Shown: positions 48,551 through 58,863, numbered from the stretch's first letter. The stretch is DNA of 64,000 nucleotides from Gonatopus flavifemur (GCA_018340375.1 JAFFJZ010000001.1:43268001-43332000); one strand, 5' to 3'. Notes: generated by a model not told the origin, from the sequence alone. A program made the numbers and translations.

Positions 48551-49350
48551 GGCACGTCTAAATATCCGCGGTGTTATTTTTTGTAAAAAATAACACAGTA
48601 GAAAATAACGCCGTGCGAGAATATTTTCAAGAAAAACCTAAAATTAAAAAAAAACAACAATAGAATAACAGTTTGATTTTCGATTATGTTATCAAAAATG
48701 ATAACAAAAAACAAAAGTATAAAAAGAAGTGTGGACACCCCGATGTGGCTATGCGTGAGCGGGCAAAGCTTGTGAGAATTTGTGATAAATTTGTGTTTTT
48801 TTGCATGAATAATTGTTTGATAATAAGTTTGGTAATCTCACAATAATGATGATCATAATAGTAATAATAATAATTACAAGAATAGCAGCAAAAATTTGGT
48901 TCAATAATTGTTTGGTTTGGTAATTTCACAATAATGATAATGATAATAGTAATGATGATAGTTTCACTGTGACGTACGTTATTTTGACGTGTGTTGTGTT
49001 GACCTGTGTTGTTTTGGCGTGTCCCAATGAACATCATGAGGACGAGGACTTGAAGACAACTGGAGGAGCTCTTAAAGAGATCTTTATGTCATCCAATGCG
49101 TTGGTTTAGGAGATCCTGTGGAGGTCTTGTTTTAGATCACTGTATGTTATCTTAAAGAGAACATTTATAACATAAAGATCACATAAAGTGATCTTAAACA
49201 GGAGCTCTGTAAGATCTCCTAAATCGACGCATTGGATGACATTAAGATCTCTTTAAGAGCTCCTCCAGTTGTCTCCAAGTCCTCGTCCTCATAACGTTCA
49301 TTGGGGTGTTATTTAGACGTGTTATTTTTGTTTGTGATATTTAGACATGG
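48551..49350. repeat. Nested foldback, ACGTCTAAATATC ends
   Basis: CACGTCTAAATATCCGCGG at the left pairs with a right end reading CATGTCTAAATATCAC on the minus strand, followed by ..AAAATAACACGTC. A local hairpin GTGTTATTTTTTG/TAAAAAATAACAC lies at about 48580-48614. A direct repeat with TTGGTAATxTCACAATAATGAT and ATGATAATG microsatellite lies at 48830-48961. Confidence 0.5.
49023..49305. repeat. Nested foldback with AGGACGAGGACTTG arms
   Basis: CCCAATGAACATCATGAGGA..CGAGGACTTG at the left is mirrored by CAAGTCCTCGTCCTCATAAC..TTCATTGGG at the right. The arms pair for over 100 bp, including AGAGATCTTxATGTCATCCA and GATCACxTxTATGTTATxTT segments. The hairpin is close to complete and GC-richer than its surroundings. 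Confidence 0.85.
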
Positions 49351-49368
49351 AACCGTATCAATATTATC

Positions 49369-49892
49369 GGAAATCTATCGTGTTGTTTCATTATCGTACA
49401 AGTCCGATAAAAATACGATCTCTATGATGATTATCTAATGTAAACCCGATATCGGGAAATCATCGGGTTGCTGGTTCGGTTTTGTACCCTTGTAAAAATG
49501 AATCATATATGCGGCATATGTGACCACACATGGTACATATATGATTTCACAGATTCATATATGACCCCTATATAATTCATATATGGGCCATATATGATTT
49601 CAGACATTCATTTCATATATGGCGTTATGTATCCTATATATGGGTCATGTTTGGTCATTATATGCATTGAACAATCGTATACGAATTTTATATGGTCATA
49701 TATGCCACATATATGAGTTACATATGATTTATATATGACCATATATGATTCGTACCAAATCCATATATGAATCAAATACAGTTTATATATGGGTCATATA
49801 TGAATGATTTTTACAAGGGGTATCAGATAATTATCGTAGACATCGTACTTTTATCGGACTTGTCTGATAATGAAACAACACGATAGATTTTG
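49369..49892. repeat. Nested foldback, CGTGTTGTTTCATTATC arms
   Basis: ATCTATCGTGTTGTTTCATT then ACAAGTCCGATAAAAATACG at the left are mirrored by the right arm ending GATAATGAAACAACACGATAGAT. The CATATATG element (49487-49820) occupies its centre. Confidence 0.8.
49487..49820. mobile_element. TA-flanked element made of CATATATG words
   Basis: CCCTTGTAAAAATGA opens and TCATTTTTACAAGGGG-type sequence (read inward on the minus strand as CCCCTTGTAAAAATCATT) closes the unit, with TA on both sides. The interior is an array of CATATATG, GACCATATATG and ATATATGGGTCAT words in both orientations. A related end, CCCCTAGTGGAAATGAATTA followed by ATATATGG words, sits at 54391-54449. Confidence 0.75.
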
Positions 49893-49902
49893 GATAGTGT
49901 TA

Positions 49903-50136
49903 CATGGAGAAAACGAATGTGTTCGAAAGTTCCATAATTTATTGAGGATCAGCGCCAGTCTGTGACGGATAAAGTTATCCACTTGAATTTACTTTCAAAA
50001 GTACCATAATTGGATGTTTTTCTACAAGAAATCATGGTACTTTTCACTTCATATTCAGGTCTATAATATATCCGTCACAGACTGGCGCTGATCCTCAATA
50101 AATTATGGGACTTTTCACAATATATTTTTCTGCGTG
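49903..50136. mobile_element. TA-flanked foldback MITE, CA(T/C)GnAGAAAA ends
   Basis: CATGGAGAAAACGAATGTG at the left and ATATTTTTCTGCGTG at the right are flanked by TA. The arms are nearly identical over CATAATTTATTGAGGATCAG and CGCCAGTCTGTGACGGATA. An inner stem pairs AAAAGTACCAT with ATGGTACTTTT. Young-looking. Confidence 0.88.
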
Positions 50137-50200
50137 TAATACAACTGATGATTGAACGATAAAATCCCGATATCGCGTTTTTTCATAAGAGCAGTAGGAG

Positions 50201-50427
50201 CCCAGATAACATGTAAGCCTGTCATAAGCCTGTCATTTTTTGTTAGGCTTGTCATTCGATTGATTTTGGCTTGTTATTGACAACCTTGTCAGTGTAAGGG
50301 TTGCTACAACACTGCTGCGAGGGTTTTGTAAGCTTGTACCCTTGTGGTGTGTCAACTAGGAGGCTTATGTCAACCTTGTCACAAGCTTGCCTGACAGCAT
50401 TGCAGCAAGGTTAAATTGCTATCTGGG
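50201..50427. repeat. Foldback of CCTGTCA/TTGTCA words, CCCAGATAAC ends
   Basis: CCCAGATAACATG at the left and TTGCTATCTGGG at the right are the ends. The interior repeats AAGCCTGTCA, GGCTTGTCA, CAACCTTGTCA and their inverses. The ends place it with the CCCAGAnAGCAC class. Confidence 0.6.
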
Positions 50428-50781
50428 AGGTACATTCGAGTTATCTCAAGTTGAAAATGATTTGAGATTAAAAAATGTTGAATCAAAACTGTTAACGTCA
50501 TTCATTCACAACCTATGAGTTATATTCTGAGCTTGACATTCCTTCACAGCTCTGAAGTTCCAATAAATCCCAAATCTCTCCCCCTACTTTTTTCGAAAAC
50601 GACCGAATGAATCGAAGAATACCGAGTTGATGCATCTTCTGTGGATCATGGAGAAGATGCATCAACTCATTATTTCTCGACTGATCCAATAAATTTATAT
50701 TAATTTATGTTTCTTGGTTAATTGATCATCCATCCACATTAATAAAAATCAATATAAGTATAGATATTTTCGTGAAGCTTC

Positions 50782-51776
50782 CCCGTATGGAGATATTTCG
50801 CTGGAAAATTTCTGAAAATCTCTGTAAAATTTCTGAAAAATTCTGATTCCCCTCTCCACAAGAAACTCAGAGATTTCGATGAAAAATCTAATATTTTTGG
50901 AATATCGTTCTCAGAGTTTTTTTCAGAGTTTGTCAGAGTTTTTTCGGAGTTTGTCAGAGATTTCTCAATCAAATTTCAGATAGATGATTATGAACTTATT
51001 CCTGATAAAACTCTGAAAAAAGTATGACAAATGTTCGGGGTTTCTCCGAGAGCTATACAAAAATCATGAAATATGAGTGACCGCCAGAATTTTCCCGAGT
51101 CTTTTTCTGAGTTCATCAGAGATCCTTCACCGAAATTTCAGATCTATGATTATGATTTCATTCCTGACAAAACTCTGAGAAAAATGTAAAAAATCCCTGT
51201 TTTCCTGGAAAGGTAAGTAAAAATTATCAAAAGCGAGTAATGTTTAAAATTTTTCTCGTAACTTTTGAGTTGAAACTAGTAGCTGTAAATCTAGCAGACG
51301 ATTGTTCTGACTCTGTATTAAATTACGTCAAATGTCACTCATGTTTCGTCGTTTTTTTATAGCTTTCGGAGGAAACACAGACATTTATCCTACTTCTTCA
51401 GATTTTTATCAGGAATAAATTCATAATCATCTATCTGAAATTTTAATGAACAATGTCTGATAAGCTCTGAGAACGATGTCTCAATTAGATGTCCCGATTA
51501 GATTTTTCATCGAAATCTCAGAGTTTCACAGGCTTTATCAGAATTTTGCAGAAGAAAATCAGAGTTTTCCAGAGATCTTCAGAAAGTTTGTCTTAAAATA
51601 TTTCCATACGGCCCTAGTGGAAATTCCAATTTTGAGAGTTTTTCAGAAATTCTCAGAATATTTTCAGAGATTTTCAAAATTATTGTGAATTTCATTCAGA
51701 CTTGCAGAGATTTACAGAGAATGTTTGAATTTTGAGAGTTTTTCAGAGATTCTCAGAGAAATATTTCCACCAGGGG
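50782..51776. repeat. About 1-kb composite palindrome of TCAGAG words
   Basis: CCCCGTATGGAGATATTTCG at the left is mirrored by sequence ending AAATATTTCCATACGG at 51611. A second inverted pair follows: CCCTAGTGGAAATTCC at 51612 and TATTTCCACCAGGGG at 51776. Long arms pair through GATAGATGATTATGAA, TTCATCGAAATCTCAGAG-like and ACTCTGA segments. TCAGAG(A/T)TT and inverse words recur throughout. Frames inside it are incidental. Confidence 0.6.
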
Positions 51777-52681
51777 AATTTGTGTTTTGTGAAATTTCTA
51801 CGGTGAAAGTAAAAATGGTAGTTTATCCAAATTTTAACATTTTCAACACTCTGATATTACTAGGTGTCCAAAAGGCCCCAGGGAAAGTCTGTGGTTTCAT
51901 AGCTTGGAGTACTTATCGTGGATTTGAATTTGCGCCGCCTTCTGTTATTGCCAAAGAGACCGCGATGTAAATTTTACCGACATATCTGCAACAACATCCG
52001 AAAGACTGTGTGAATTGCATCTGTTTCTTTGATTTGGGGTCCGAAAATCCTGCATGACCTTCACGTAAGTATTTGAATGTGTGATTTCAACGGATTAATC
52101 TTCGAATTTCACGAACACGATCAATCTATGGTGCCTAACAATACTTTTGGTTTGTTTCTGAAAATGGTACATTTTCTACGACATTCAAGAAATATAAATA
52201 AAACGAGACAAAAAGATGACTCAATGATTTGAAATCACAGATTGATTCGCAATGAAAAGTAACGTATCTATCCTGTAGTACAAGTCCTGAATAATTGAGC
52301 ACGCGAAGTTCTCATGCCGCTCTTAATTTGTCTATGTCTCTTGAATGCCGTGGAGTACCATTTTCGGAAAGGGAACAAAAATTATCATCATGTTCCACAG
52401 ATTTATTGTGCTTGTTGAATTTGAAAATTAAACGTATCCAAATTTGAATAAAATACCCTATTCACTTTCATCGTCGAATCACGACAAAATACGTCATGGG
52501 AAAGGAATTTTCTCTTGACTGTGTGAAAAGTTGAGAAAAAATCCTAACTTTCATGTCTTAGTAATAGTTTTGTGTGTTGGGAGCTTTCTGAGATACAGTC
52601 ATTTGAGAAAAACTGAGTTTGTCAAAACCAAAATATTTGACGTATTGCCCACATGACATATTGACATATAGATTTTTTTTT
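51777..52681. other. Unassigned region of higher complexity
   Basis: Sequence at 51838-52060 and 52280-52390 is less repetitive than its neighbours. An 81-codon frame ends at 51970. Nothing matches a protein family I know, and no splice junctions could be defended. Confidence 0.4.
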
Positions 52682-52985
52682 AATCCAAATCACTCGGAAG
52701 TGCTGTGTGCTGCATACTTGAGCCTGATACCATTCCCTAAGTTAGAGAAAGGCGGATCTCTGGAAAAAAACATTGAAGTATCCTATCATTTTTCAATCTA
52801 ACGTTATAGCGAAATTTTTGGGCTTCCAGCCAATCAGAATCCAGGAACTTCAAATGATTATAGCTCCCAAACAAAGATTAGCAGGATAGTTCAATTTGTT
52901 TTCTACAGATCCGCCGCTTTCCAACTTAGCGAATAGCGTTAGGCTGAAGTATGTACTACACAATGCTTTTGAGGGATTTGGATTC
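52682..52985. repeat. Diverged foldback with GGCGGATCT arms
   Basis: AATCCAAATCACTCGGAAG, CATACTTGAGCCT, CTAAGTTAGAGAAAGGCGGA at the left pair with GATCCGCCGCTTTCCAACTT, AGGCTGAAGTATG and GAGGGATTTGGATT at the right. The arms carry many mismatches, so this is an old copy. It abuts the large palindrome that follows. Confidence 0.65.
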
Positions 52986-53466
52986 GAAAAAAAATCTAGA
53001 AATGCTCATATCTCAAAAACTAAGCCTAATAAAAATCTTTCAATACGGGAAATTATTGCATTTTGAATGCAGAATGACGCGTGGAAAGTTTTTTCAGCGA
53101 ATTTTGAAACACCCAGTTTAGAGAACATATGGTATCGCGCGCAACATATATGTTTATATTAGGTATGATTATTTGCCTTATATGGATCATTTCATCTCTG
53201 ATTTGCAAAGAATTCATCAATATTTTTGAAATGATTATTCTTGAATTCTCTGTTGAAAAATGTGGGATTCGTATCATATGTTTCTTCTTTTCTTATTTTA
53301 TTATGATTTCCGGTTTACACCCACACAGCACCACAGTCCCAGAAGAATTCTTATTGAACTGATTGTGTTCGTCATGAATTCTTTGAGAATTCTTCTGGGA
53401 CTGTGGTGCTGTGTGGGTGTAAACCGGAAATCATAATAAAATAAGAAAAGAAGAAACATATGATAC

Positions 53467-53823
53467 CAGGGTTCAGACAGAACTGGAATTCCGGGAAATT
53501 CGGGAAAACTCAGGGAAATAAAAATTTGACTCAAAACACCGGGAATTCTCAGTGAAATTATCAAAAACTCCCAAAAACCTGGAAATCTCAGGGAAATCAT
53601 TAAAATTTTATCAAAGTAAAAATTTGTTCATTTATTCTATTTTTCATTCTCTACAACATATTTTCTTAATTTTTAATCGTGGAATCTTAGAAATTATACA
53701 CCGAGGAAAAAATGTTTAGGGACACATTCATGATCCGACGATTTCTGGAAATTAGAATTTTACTCAGGGAAATCACAGGGAAAACTCAGGGAAACTGATT
53801 GAACAAAACTTGTCTGAACCCTG
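53467..53823. mobile_element. Insertion with CAGGGTTCAGACA ends
   Basis: CAGGGTTCAGACA opens and TGTCTGAACCCTG closes a 357-bp unit placed between CATATGATAC and GAATCCC. The other arm of the palindrome has these two pieces joined without interruption. GATAC before and GAGAC after may be a decayed duplication. GGGAAAxTCAGGGAAA words recur inside. hAT-like ends are possible but unproven. Confidence 0.75.
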
Positions 53824-53991
53824 GAGACGAATCCCACATTTTTCAACAGAGAATTCAAGAATAATCATTCCAAAAATATTGATGAATTCTTTGCGAATCA
53901 GAAATGAAATGATCCATATAAGGCAAATGATCATACCTAATATGAACATATAGTATAAACATATATGTTGCGCGCGATACCATATGTGCTC

Positions 53992-54272
53992 CCAGTAAAC
54001 ATTTTTCCCCTCAACATTTCAAACATTCATTATGTTCTCTAAATGCTAACAGAAAGTGCTCTAATGCGTCGATTTCGGAAATCTTTTTGATGCCTTTTTC
54101 ATGAGGTCTGGAAGTTATCAGAATTTGATCCAAGTCAACTTTCTGATAACTTCCAGACCTGATGAAAAAGGCATCAAAAAGATTTCCGAAATCGACGCAT
54201 CAGAGAACTTTCTGTTCGCATTTAGATAACATAATGAATGTTTGAAATGTTGAGGGGAAAAATGTTTACTGG
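53992..54272. mobile_element. Foldback insertion with CCAGTAAACATTTTTCCCC ends and GCTC duplication
   Basis: CCAGTAAACATTTTTCCCC and GGGGAAAAATGTTTACTGG bound a 281-bp near-complete hairpin, whose arms share GCGTCGATTTCGGAAATCTT and GGTCTGGAAGTTATCAGAA. GCTC is present on both sides; the uninterrupted opposite arm has a single TCTC at that place. This shows a 4-bp duplication on insertion. Confidence 0.85.
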
Positions 54273-54390
54273 GCTCTAAACTGGGTGTTTCAAAATTCGC
54301 TGAAAAAACTTCCCACACGTCATTGTGCATTCAAAATGCAATAATTTCCCGTATTGAAAGATTTTTTTTAGGCTTAGGTTTTGAGATATG

Positions 54391-54449
54391 GTCATATATG
54401 TTTTGTTGGGATCATATATGGGCCATATATAATTCATTTCCACTAGGGG
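54391..54449. mobile_element. One end of a CATATATG-word element
   Basis: Read on the minus strand it starts CCCCTAGTGGAAATGAATTA and continues with ATATATGGCCCATATATGA; TA follows the terminus. It resembles the ends of the 49487-49820 element. The opposite end was not located. Confidence 0.45.
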
Positions 54450-54516
54450 TAGTTTTGAATAGGTTGAACGATTATTAATTGAAATCCAATAGACATTTTT
54501 AGCAATGACATTATCC

Positions 54517-54760
54517 CATCCCTGTTAGAACATCGGTCAGTTACATACCAATGATATAACGAAGGTGTCCAAATACCCGCCTCAAACACGTACCAGTTAC
54601 ATCATATAGCTTCATACATAATTTCTATATTACAGGTATATCAAAACCCATGTGATGTAACTGCTCCCTGTTCAAAGCAGACATTTGAAGGCTTTTGTTA
54701 TATCATTGGTATATAAAAGGCTCGATTACATCATTGGTAGGATCGGTTCTCATAGGGATG
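54517..54760. repeat. Foldback with CATCCCT(G/A)T ends
   Basis: CATCCCTGTTAGAACATCGG at the left pairs with GATCGGTTCTCATAGGGATG at the right. ACCAATGATATAAC and GTTATATCATTGGT, and AGTTACATCA and TGATGTAACT, form inner stems. Confidence 0.75.
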
Positions 54761-55831
54761 ATTTAAACGTTGTGCATTCAAAATCCCTCTTTGTCCCCAA
54801 CGCTACGATCATAATTATTCATTTTGATGGAAAAACATAACGTTCTATATGCATCAGTATAATATGTGGAGGAATTGATGGCATCTCATTGTATAGAGTC
54901 CAAGTGTATCTGTCACAAAGCTTCCACGTGCGCATCATTTATTCTTTTGTTCTCATTCTAACCAACCCTTTGAATTGAAAAAAATTGGACTGGATGGAAA
55001 AGGATAAAAGTTACTCGGAAGCGTATACCATATCTTACACGTTTCTGCCAGCCCTTCCTTTTTCCTCTCTCATACTATGCGTGGCACCCTCTACAGCCTC
55101 CGAAACCCATCAGTATCGCTCAGTCCTTGGCTCGACCGCGTGTATTGGATAACATAAGGATTTGAAGGTTTTGATTGTCCGATTTATTCCGGTTCGTTGA
55201 TAAGATTTTGTTCGTACGGTTTACCAAGAAGTGCTTTGTTTTTTTTTATTCAACATTAGGAATATAAATGAAAATTAATATAAATAAATTCTCAAAAAAA
55301 GTCTAATAAATCCGAAATATTATATTTTAAGTTAAATCTCTTGCAAACCCTCTGATTTTAAATCTCTGTTCAAAATGTCCAATAAATCCAGCTGAAACCT
55401 CATGAAAATCAGACGCGGTTTTGTCCGATTTTGCCGGGCTTGGTATCGTAACTCATGTGAATATAAAAATCATTCTATTGATAACAGTCACATGAATGAA
55501 TAACAAACCCAAATTTAATGCGAGTATCCTGAAAACTGATTGCATTTTGAAATCAATTTAACGTTAGAGAATTATTCGAGTTGCTGGCTAAAAAAAGTCG
55601 AGAAGTAATTTTTGAATCTTTAATAGAAATGAACTGAACGAATCACGTGTATTTGAAGTTATGAAAAAAGTGTAAAATTGTTATGTTTTTTGTAGCAGAA
55701 AAACTAATTGTTCAAAGTAATAATTCTACAGGGCAGTTTTTGAATTGTTGATAAAAACGTGTAAAGTCAAGTATAAATATGCAAGTATTTCCAATAATTC
55801 TAAAAGTACTCGCACGTGCGTTCACGTGTCC
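54761..55831. other. Unassigned region with a GC-richer, promoter-like patch
   Basis: At about 55020-55150 the sequence becomes C/T-rich and more complex (GTGGCACCCTCTACAGCCTC, GCTCAGTCCTTGGCTCGACC), with a TCAGT initiator-like element. No TATA box or downstream gene could be tied to it. Confidence 0.35.
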
Positions 55832-55963
55832 ATGATGCTATTGATATGGATTCTTCTATGCCATGAATCTCCCTCGGAAGCGGAAGGGGAATGCTATATT
55901 GCGATACTAGACGAAGACAGGGAAGAAATTCAACAAGTGTCTAAAATCAATAATCGTCGATAG
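55832..55963 (+). CDS. Possible small secreted ORF or first exon
   Basis: ATGATG at 55832 opens a 43-codon frame ending TAG at 55963. It starts MMLLIWILLCHESPSEAEGE, which looks like a signal peptide with a plausible cleavage after SEA, followed by a short acidic then basic tail. It could be a small secreted peptide or the first coding exon of a gene continuing through a long intron; the only GT nearby (CAACAA/GTGTCT) is a weak donor. No family is recognised and chance is a serious alternative. Confidence 0.2.
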   Translation: MMLLIWILLCHESPSEAEGECYIAILDEDREEIQQVSKINNRR

Positions 55964-56584
55964 TGTCGACTACATGAATTGAGTAGCTGACCATTCATCA
56001 AGAGAGAAAAGTGCCGTGTTACATGGTGTGACCTTGTACGTAGTGTAAAAGTTGACGAATTGTTATAAACTCACGTGTTGACTGTAAATATTATCAAGAT
56101 CACTCTATGTATATGCTTCAACTTCTTTGACGTACCATCCGTACACAATTCTGTTTACGCTTTCCAAACAATTCCAAATAATAATCATCTAACATATAAT
56201 ATCAGATTATATCAGATCTGGAGAACAGAATCCTTCGGAACAGTTTTGATGGATTATGATGAATATGAGTTCCTATTTTGTTCTTAGAGTCGGTTGGAAC
56301 AAGGTGTGGAAGTATTTATTTTCCGTACTACAATGAGTCGGGAGAAATGTGAAATAAGTGATTGTAGTGAACGGTGATGGATCTTAAGTGAAGTGTCGAA
56401 AAAACAAAAACTTTAATCCTACCGCAACTTTATCAAAAATTCTAATTTGTGCTGCGATTACTTTTGCCGAAGGCCATGGAATCAATATCATAGAATCACT
56501 GTACATAATTGACGTGAATTTTACTATGCGAGTTGTTGGAACTCATGTAAATGTGAAATAAAATACATCAGAGCTAAGTTTGAC
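55964..56584. other. Intergenic DNA, no gene recognised
   Basis: Short frames only. A 70-codon frame at 56075-56287 has no domain signature. Confidence 0.45.
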
Positions 56585-57203
56585 CCCTAACAGCACCAAC
56601 ACGTTTCAGAAAACTTTCTGGAATGTAACTCTGCGAACTTGAAGTGATTTCAGTTACGTGTTGAAAGGTGGATGATATCTTTCACATACCTCGCGAACAG
56701 GTGTAAATGTCCGTTCAAATTCATTACAGAATACGTATCTGAGAGTTTGCAGAAACGTATTATTCACGTATTGAAAGGTAATTGATACGATTCAGTTACT
56801 TCTCACAAATATGAAGGTCGTGAGAGAGAAGTGTTTCTCGACCCCGAGTTGTGAATTTCACTAAGTAATTTTATCAATTCCACATGAGAATTGGAATGAA
56901 TGTTTGATAAAGCATCGACATAAAAGATAGGCAAAATTTTTACACGTGAAGCTTCGGAAATAATCATGATAATTTGTTTCCGAGTTCTGTAAATATTTCT
57001 AAGATGTTTTAAAAACGTAACTAAAACCTTCGTATGATATATGAATAAACCCATGACTTTGGGAGATATCAGACACATTATATTTGAACAATGAGGATTG
57101 CAAGGTGTTAGCAACCCAACAGTTACATTTCATTTGTTATGTGCATGAAATGTAAGATGGTAATATTTCTGAAAGGTCACTGCAAGGTATTGTGCTGTTA
57201 GGG
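56585..57203. repeat. Long element with CCCTAACAGCAC ends
   Basis: CCCTAACAGCACC opens and TGTGCTGTTAGGG closes about 620 bp. Ends match the CCCAGAnAGCAC class. GTGTTGAAAGGT, TATTGAAAGGTAA and GAAAGGTCACTGCAAGGTA words recur, but the full-length arms pair poorly. Confidence 0.5.
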
Positions 57204-57462
57204 ACCTAATACCAGCGAATCTCAATGTACATTTGTGCGCGAATTGTCACGTGGGCATGGGACTTCTTCGTTGATAATATCGGCTATTCAATGCAACACG
57301 TGAGTACTAACCTTTTGATATAATGGAAAGTGATACTGTTCCATGACCGTAGATTAAGTTGATTTCCATACTGCATATAGTGATTCTTGTCCAGGGATAT
57401 TCGATAACATTTGAACGAAATTTTTGGAATCATTAGAAATCCCTGACGGAAATGTGAAAATA

Positions 57463-57726
57463 CACGGAAAAAATATTATTCTTTGAATTAAAATGTTGAA
57501 ATTGTAGCATAGGACCATACTTGAGAAAGCAAGAATTGTCAGATATTACAGACACATATTGCTGTTATATCCCTCTTTTTAAGGAGTGAACATCGTAATA
57601 TTCAACATGATTTAACCAAAAAACAGCACAATTCACGATGTTACATTTTGAATAGACTAATTCCGCAAATATAGTCCTCCGCTATAATTCTCACATCGTA
57701 ATTTATGAAATAATATTTGTCCCGTG
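57463..57726. mobile_element. TA-flanked MITE, CACGGAAAAAATATTATT ends
   Basis: CACGGAAAAAATATTATT opens and AATAATATTTGTCCCGTG closes, with TA on both sides. ATCGTAATATT and TACGATGTxA-like words pair inside. It interrupts the terminus of the old hAT MITE. Confidence 0.75.
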
Positions 57727-57737
57727 TAGTTATGGCC

Positions 57738-58438
57738 GACAGGGTATGATTTATGCACGTAAGAATCATACACGTATTGATTGTACACGAAAAATAAAAC
57801 CCAAAAGTATTTGCACTGATAATTCTTTTTTTAACACCTCAAATATGACACATAAGCTTTGGTGCACGTAAAATTATTTGAAAAAAAAATTGTACACCAG
57901 ATATTTTTCATGCTTGAAAAAAAAAGTGATTCAGAAAAATCGTACACATCCCAGCAAACACGACTGCTGGCGTTTCAAAGGACCAGTGACGGCTCTTCAA
58001 CGGCATTGCCAGACCTTCAGCGGCCCATTGAAACGCCAGTAATCATTGTTTGTAGGGATGTTTTTATGAGCGAACGAAAAATGTGATTAATCAGTGCATA
58101 ATGATTGTACACCTAATGAAATGCATATGAGAAAATTTTTTCGTTTTATTGAATAATTACTATGAATTAGATCAGGAGTACAATAATTATACAATGATTA
58201 ATTTCATTTTCTGATCGTGCATAAACAATATTTGTACAATTTTTGTTGATTATATTTCTAAAGCTTGTAAAATATTTCGTGTAAAATTTCTATGTCAATC
58301 GATTAAACCCGCACAAATAATCATTGCATAAAATATTATGTGTTAGACAGAAATTATTAGTGTAAATACTTTTGGGTTTTATTTTTCGTGTACAATTAAT
58401 ACGTGTATGATTCTTACGTGCATAAATCATACCCTGTC
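57738..58438. mobile_element. 701-bp foldback element with perfect 8-bp duplication
   Basis: GACAGGGTATGATTTATGCA opens and TGCATAAATCATACCCTGTC closes. TTATGGCC flanks it perfectly at 57730-57737 and 58439-58446. The arms pair through CACGTAAGAATCATACACGT, TTGTACACGAAAAATAAAAC and CCAAAAGTATTT. An 8-bp duplication points to the hAT group. A further element is nested at 57950-58057. Confidence 0.88.
57950..58057. mobile_element. Innermost nested hairpin, CCCAGCAAACA ends
   Basis: CCCAGCAAACACGACTGCTG then GCGTTTCAA at the left pair with TTGAAACGCCAGTAATCATT and TGTTTGTAGGG at the right. The GC-rich centre ACGGCTCTTCAACGGCATTG contrasts with the AT-rich host. It is the youngest layer of this nest by position. 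Confidence 0.75.
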
Positions 58439-58684
58439 TTATGGCCGATTATGAAAAAATCGATTCTTTTCTATCAAGGACTTATCGACTTTTTATTGAT
58501 TTGCATATAATTTTTATCAAAATTTGATGAAAATTTTATAAAAAAGAATCGATCCTCTCAAGATCGGTCACCACTATATGAAAGTAGAACGAATCATTTC
58601 ATTTCAACGACTAATTACGATTTATTATGATTTGCCATGAAGTGAAAGTTTTTGCAATTAGTCATATATGGGGATAAATTGTAA

Positions 58685-58863
58685 TTAGTGGTTTGTGGTA
58701 GAGAGGAGCTATCGATAGAAGTATCGTCAGGTTTTTAATGAAAATTTGTCGAGTTTATATTGAATTTTATCAAGTTTTGATCGAGGTTCTATACAATTCA
58801 AGATAAACTCGATAAATTTTCTAGAAAAAAACTATCGATAGTAATATCGATCGTTCATCACTG
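58685..58863. mobile_element. Possible hAT-type MITE with ACTATCGATAG arms
   Basis: The right end reads CAGTGATGAACGATCGATAT on the minus strand, close to the hAT consensus. Its AACTATCGATAG pairs with AGCTATCGATAGAA at about 58710. TTTTGATGAAxTTTxTC and ATAAACTCGA stems follow. The left terminus TTAGTGGTTTGTGG is degraded and no duplication was found. Confidence 0.45.

Larger units (their letters stand above)
48491..50189. repeat. Outer shell of a multiply nested foldback complex
   Basis: CTTATGAAAAAAATCCGATA opens the unit; CTTATGAAAAAACGCGATAT is read on the minus strand at its right end. Pairing continues over ATCGG, AT(T/C)TTxATCGTT and ATCAGTT. At least five further inverted-repeat units lie inside. 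The same CCGATATCGGG-like core recurs at 49446-49456. Confidence 0.55.
53008..54389. repeat. Large palindrome with two later insertions in its right arm
   Basis: Beginning ATATCTCAAAAACTAAGCCT and ending AGGCTTAGGTTTTGAGATAT, the arms pair all the way to a centre near 53370. Along the way they share ATACGGGAAATTATTGCATT, ATGGTATCGCGCGCAACATA, AATGATTATTCTTGAATTCT and CAGCACCACAGTCCCAGAAG. The right arm is broken by elements at 53467-53823 and 53992-54272. Without them the unit would be about 0.74 kb. Non-coding. Confidence 0.88.
57461..58576. mobile_element. Old hAT-type MITE split by two insertions
   Basis: TAGTTATGGCCGATTATG with ..AAAAAATCGATTCTTTT at its left end (once insertions are ignored) pairs with a right end that reads TAGTGGTGACCGATCTTGAG on the minus strand, followed by ..GATCGATTCTTTT. 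Outer flanks TGTGAAAA (57453-57460) and TATGAAAG (58577-58584) agree at 6 of 8, as an aged hAT duplication would. The left end was invaded at its first TA by the MITE at 57463-57726, then a few bases further in by the 701-bp element. Confidence 0.6.
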
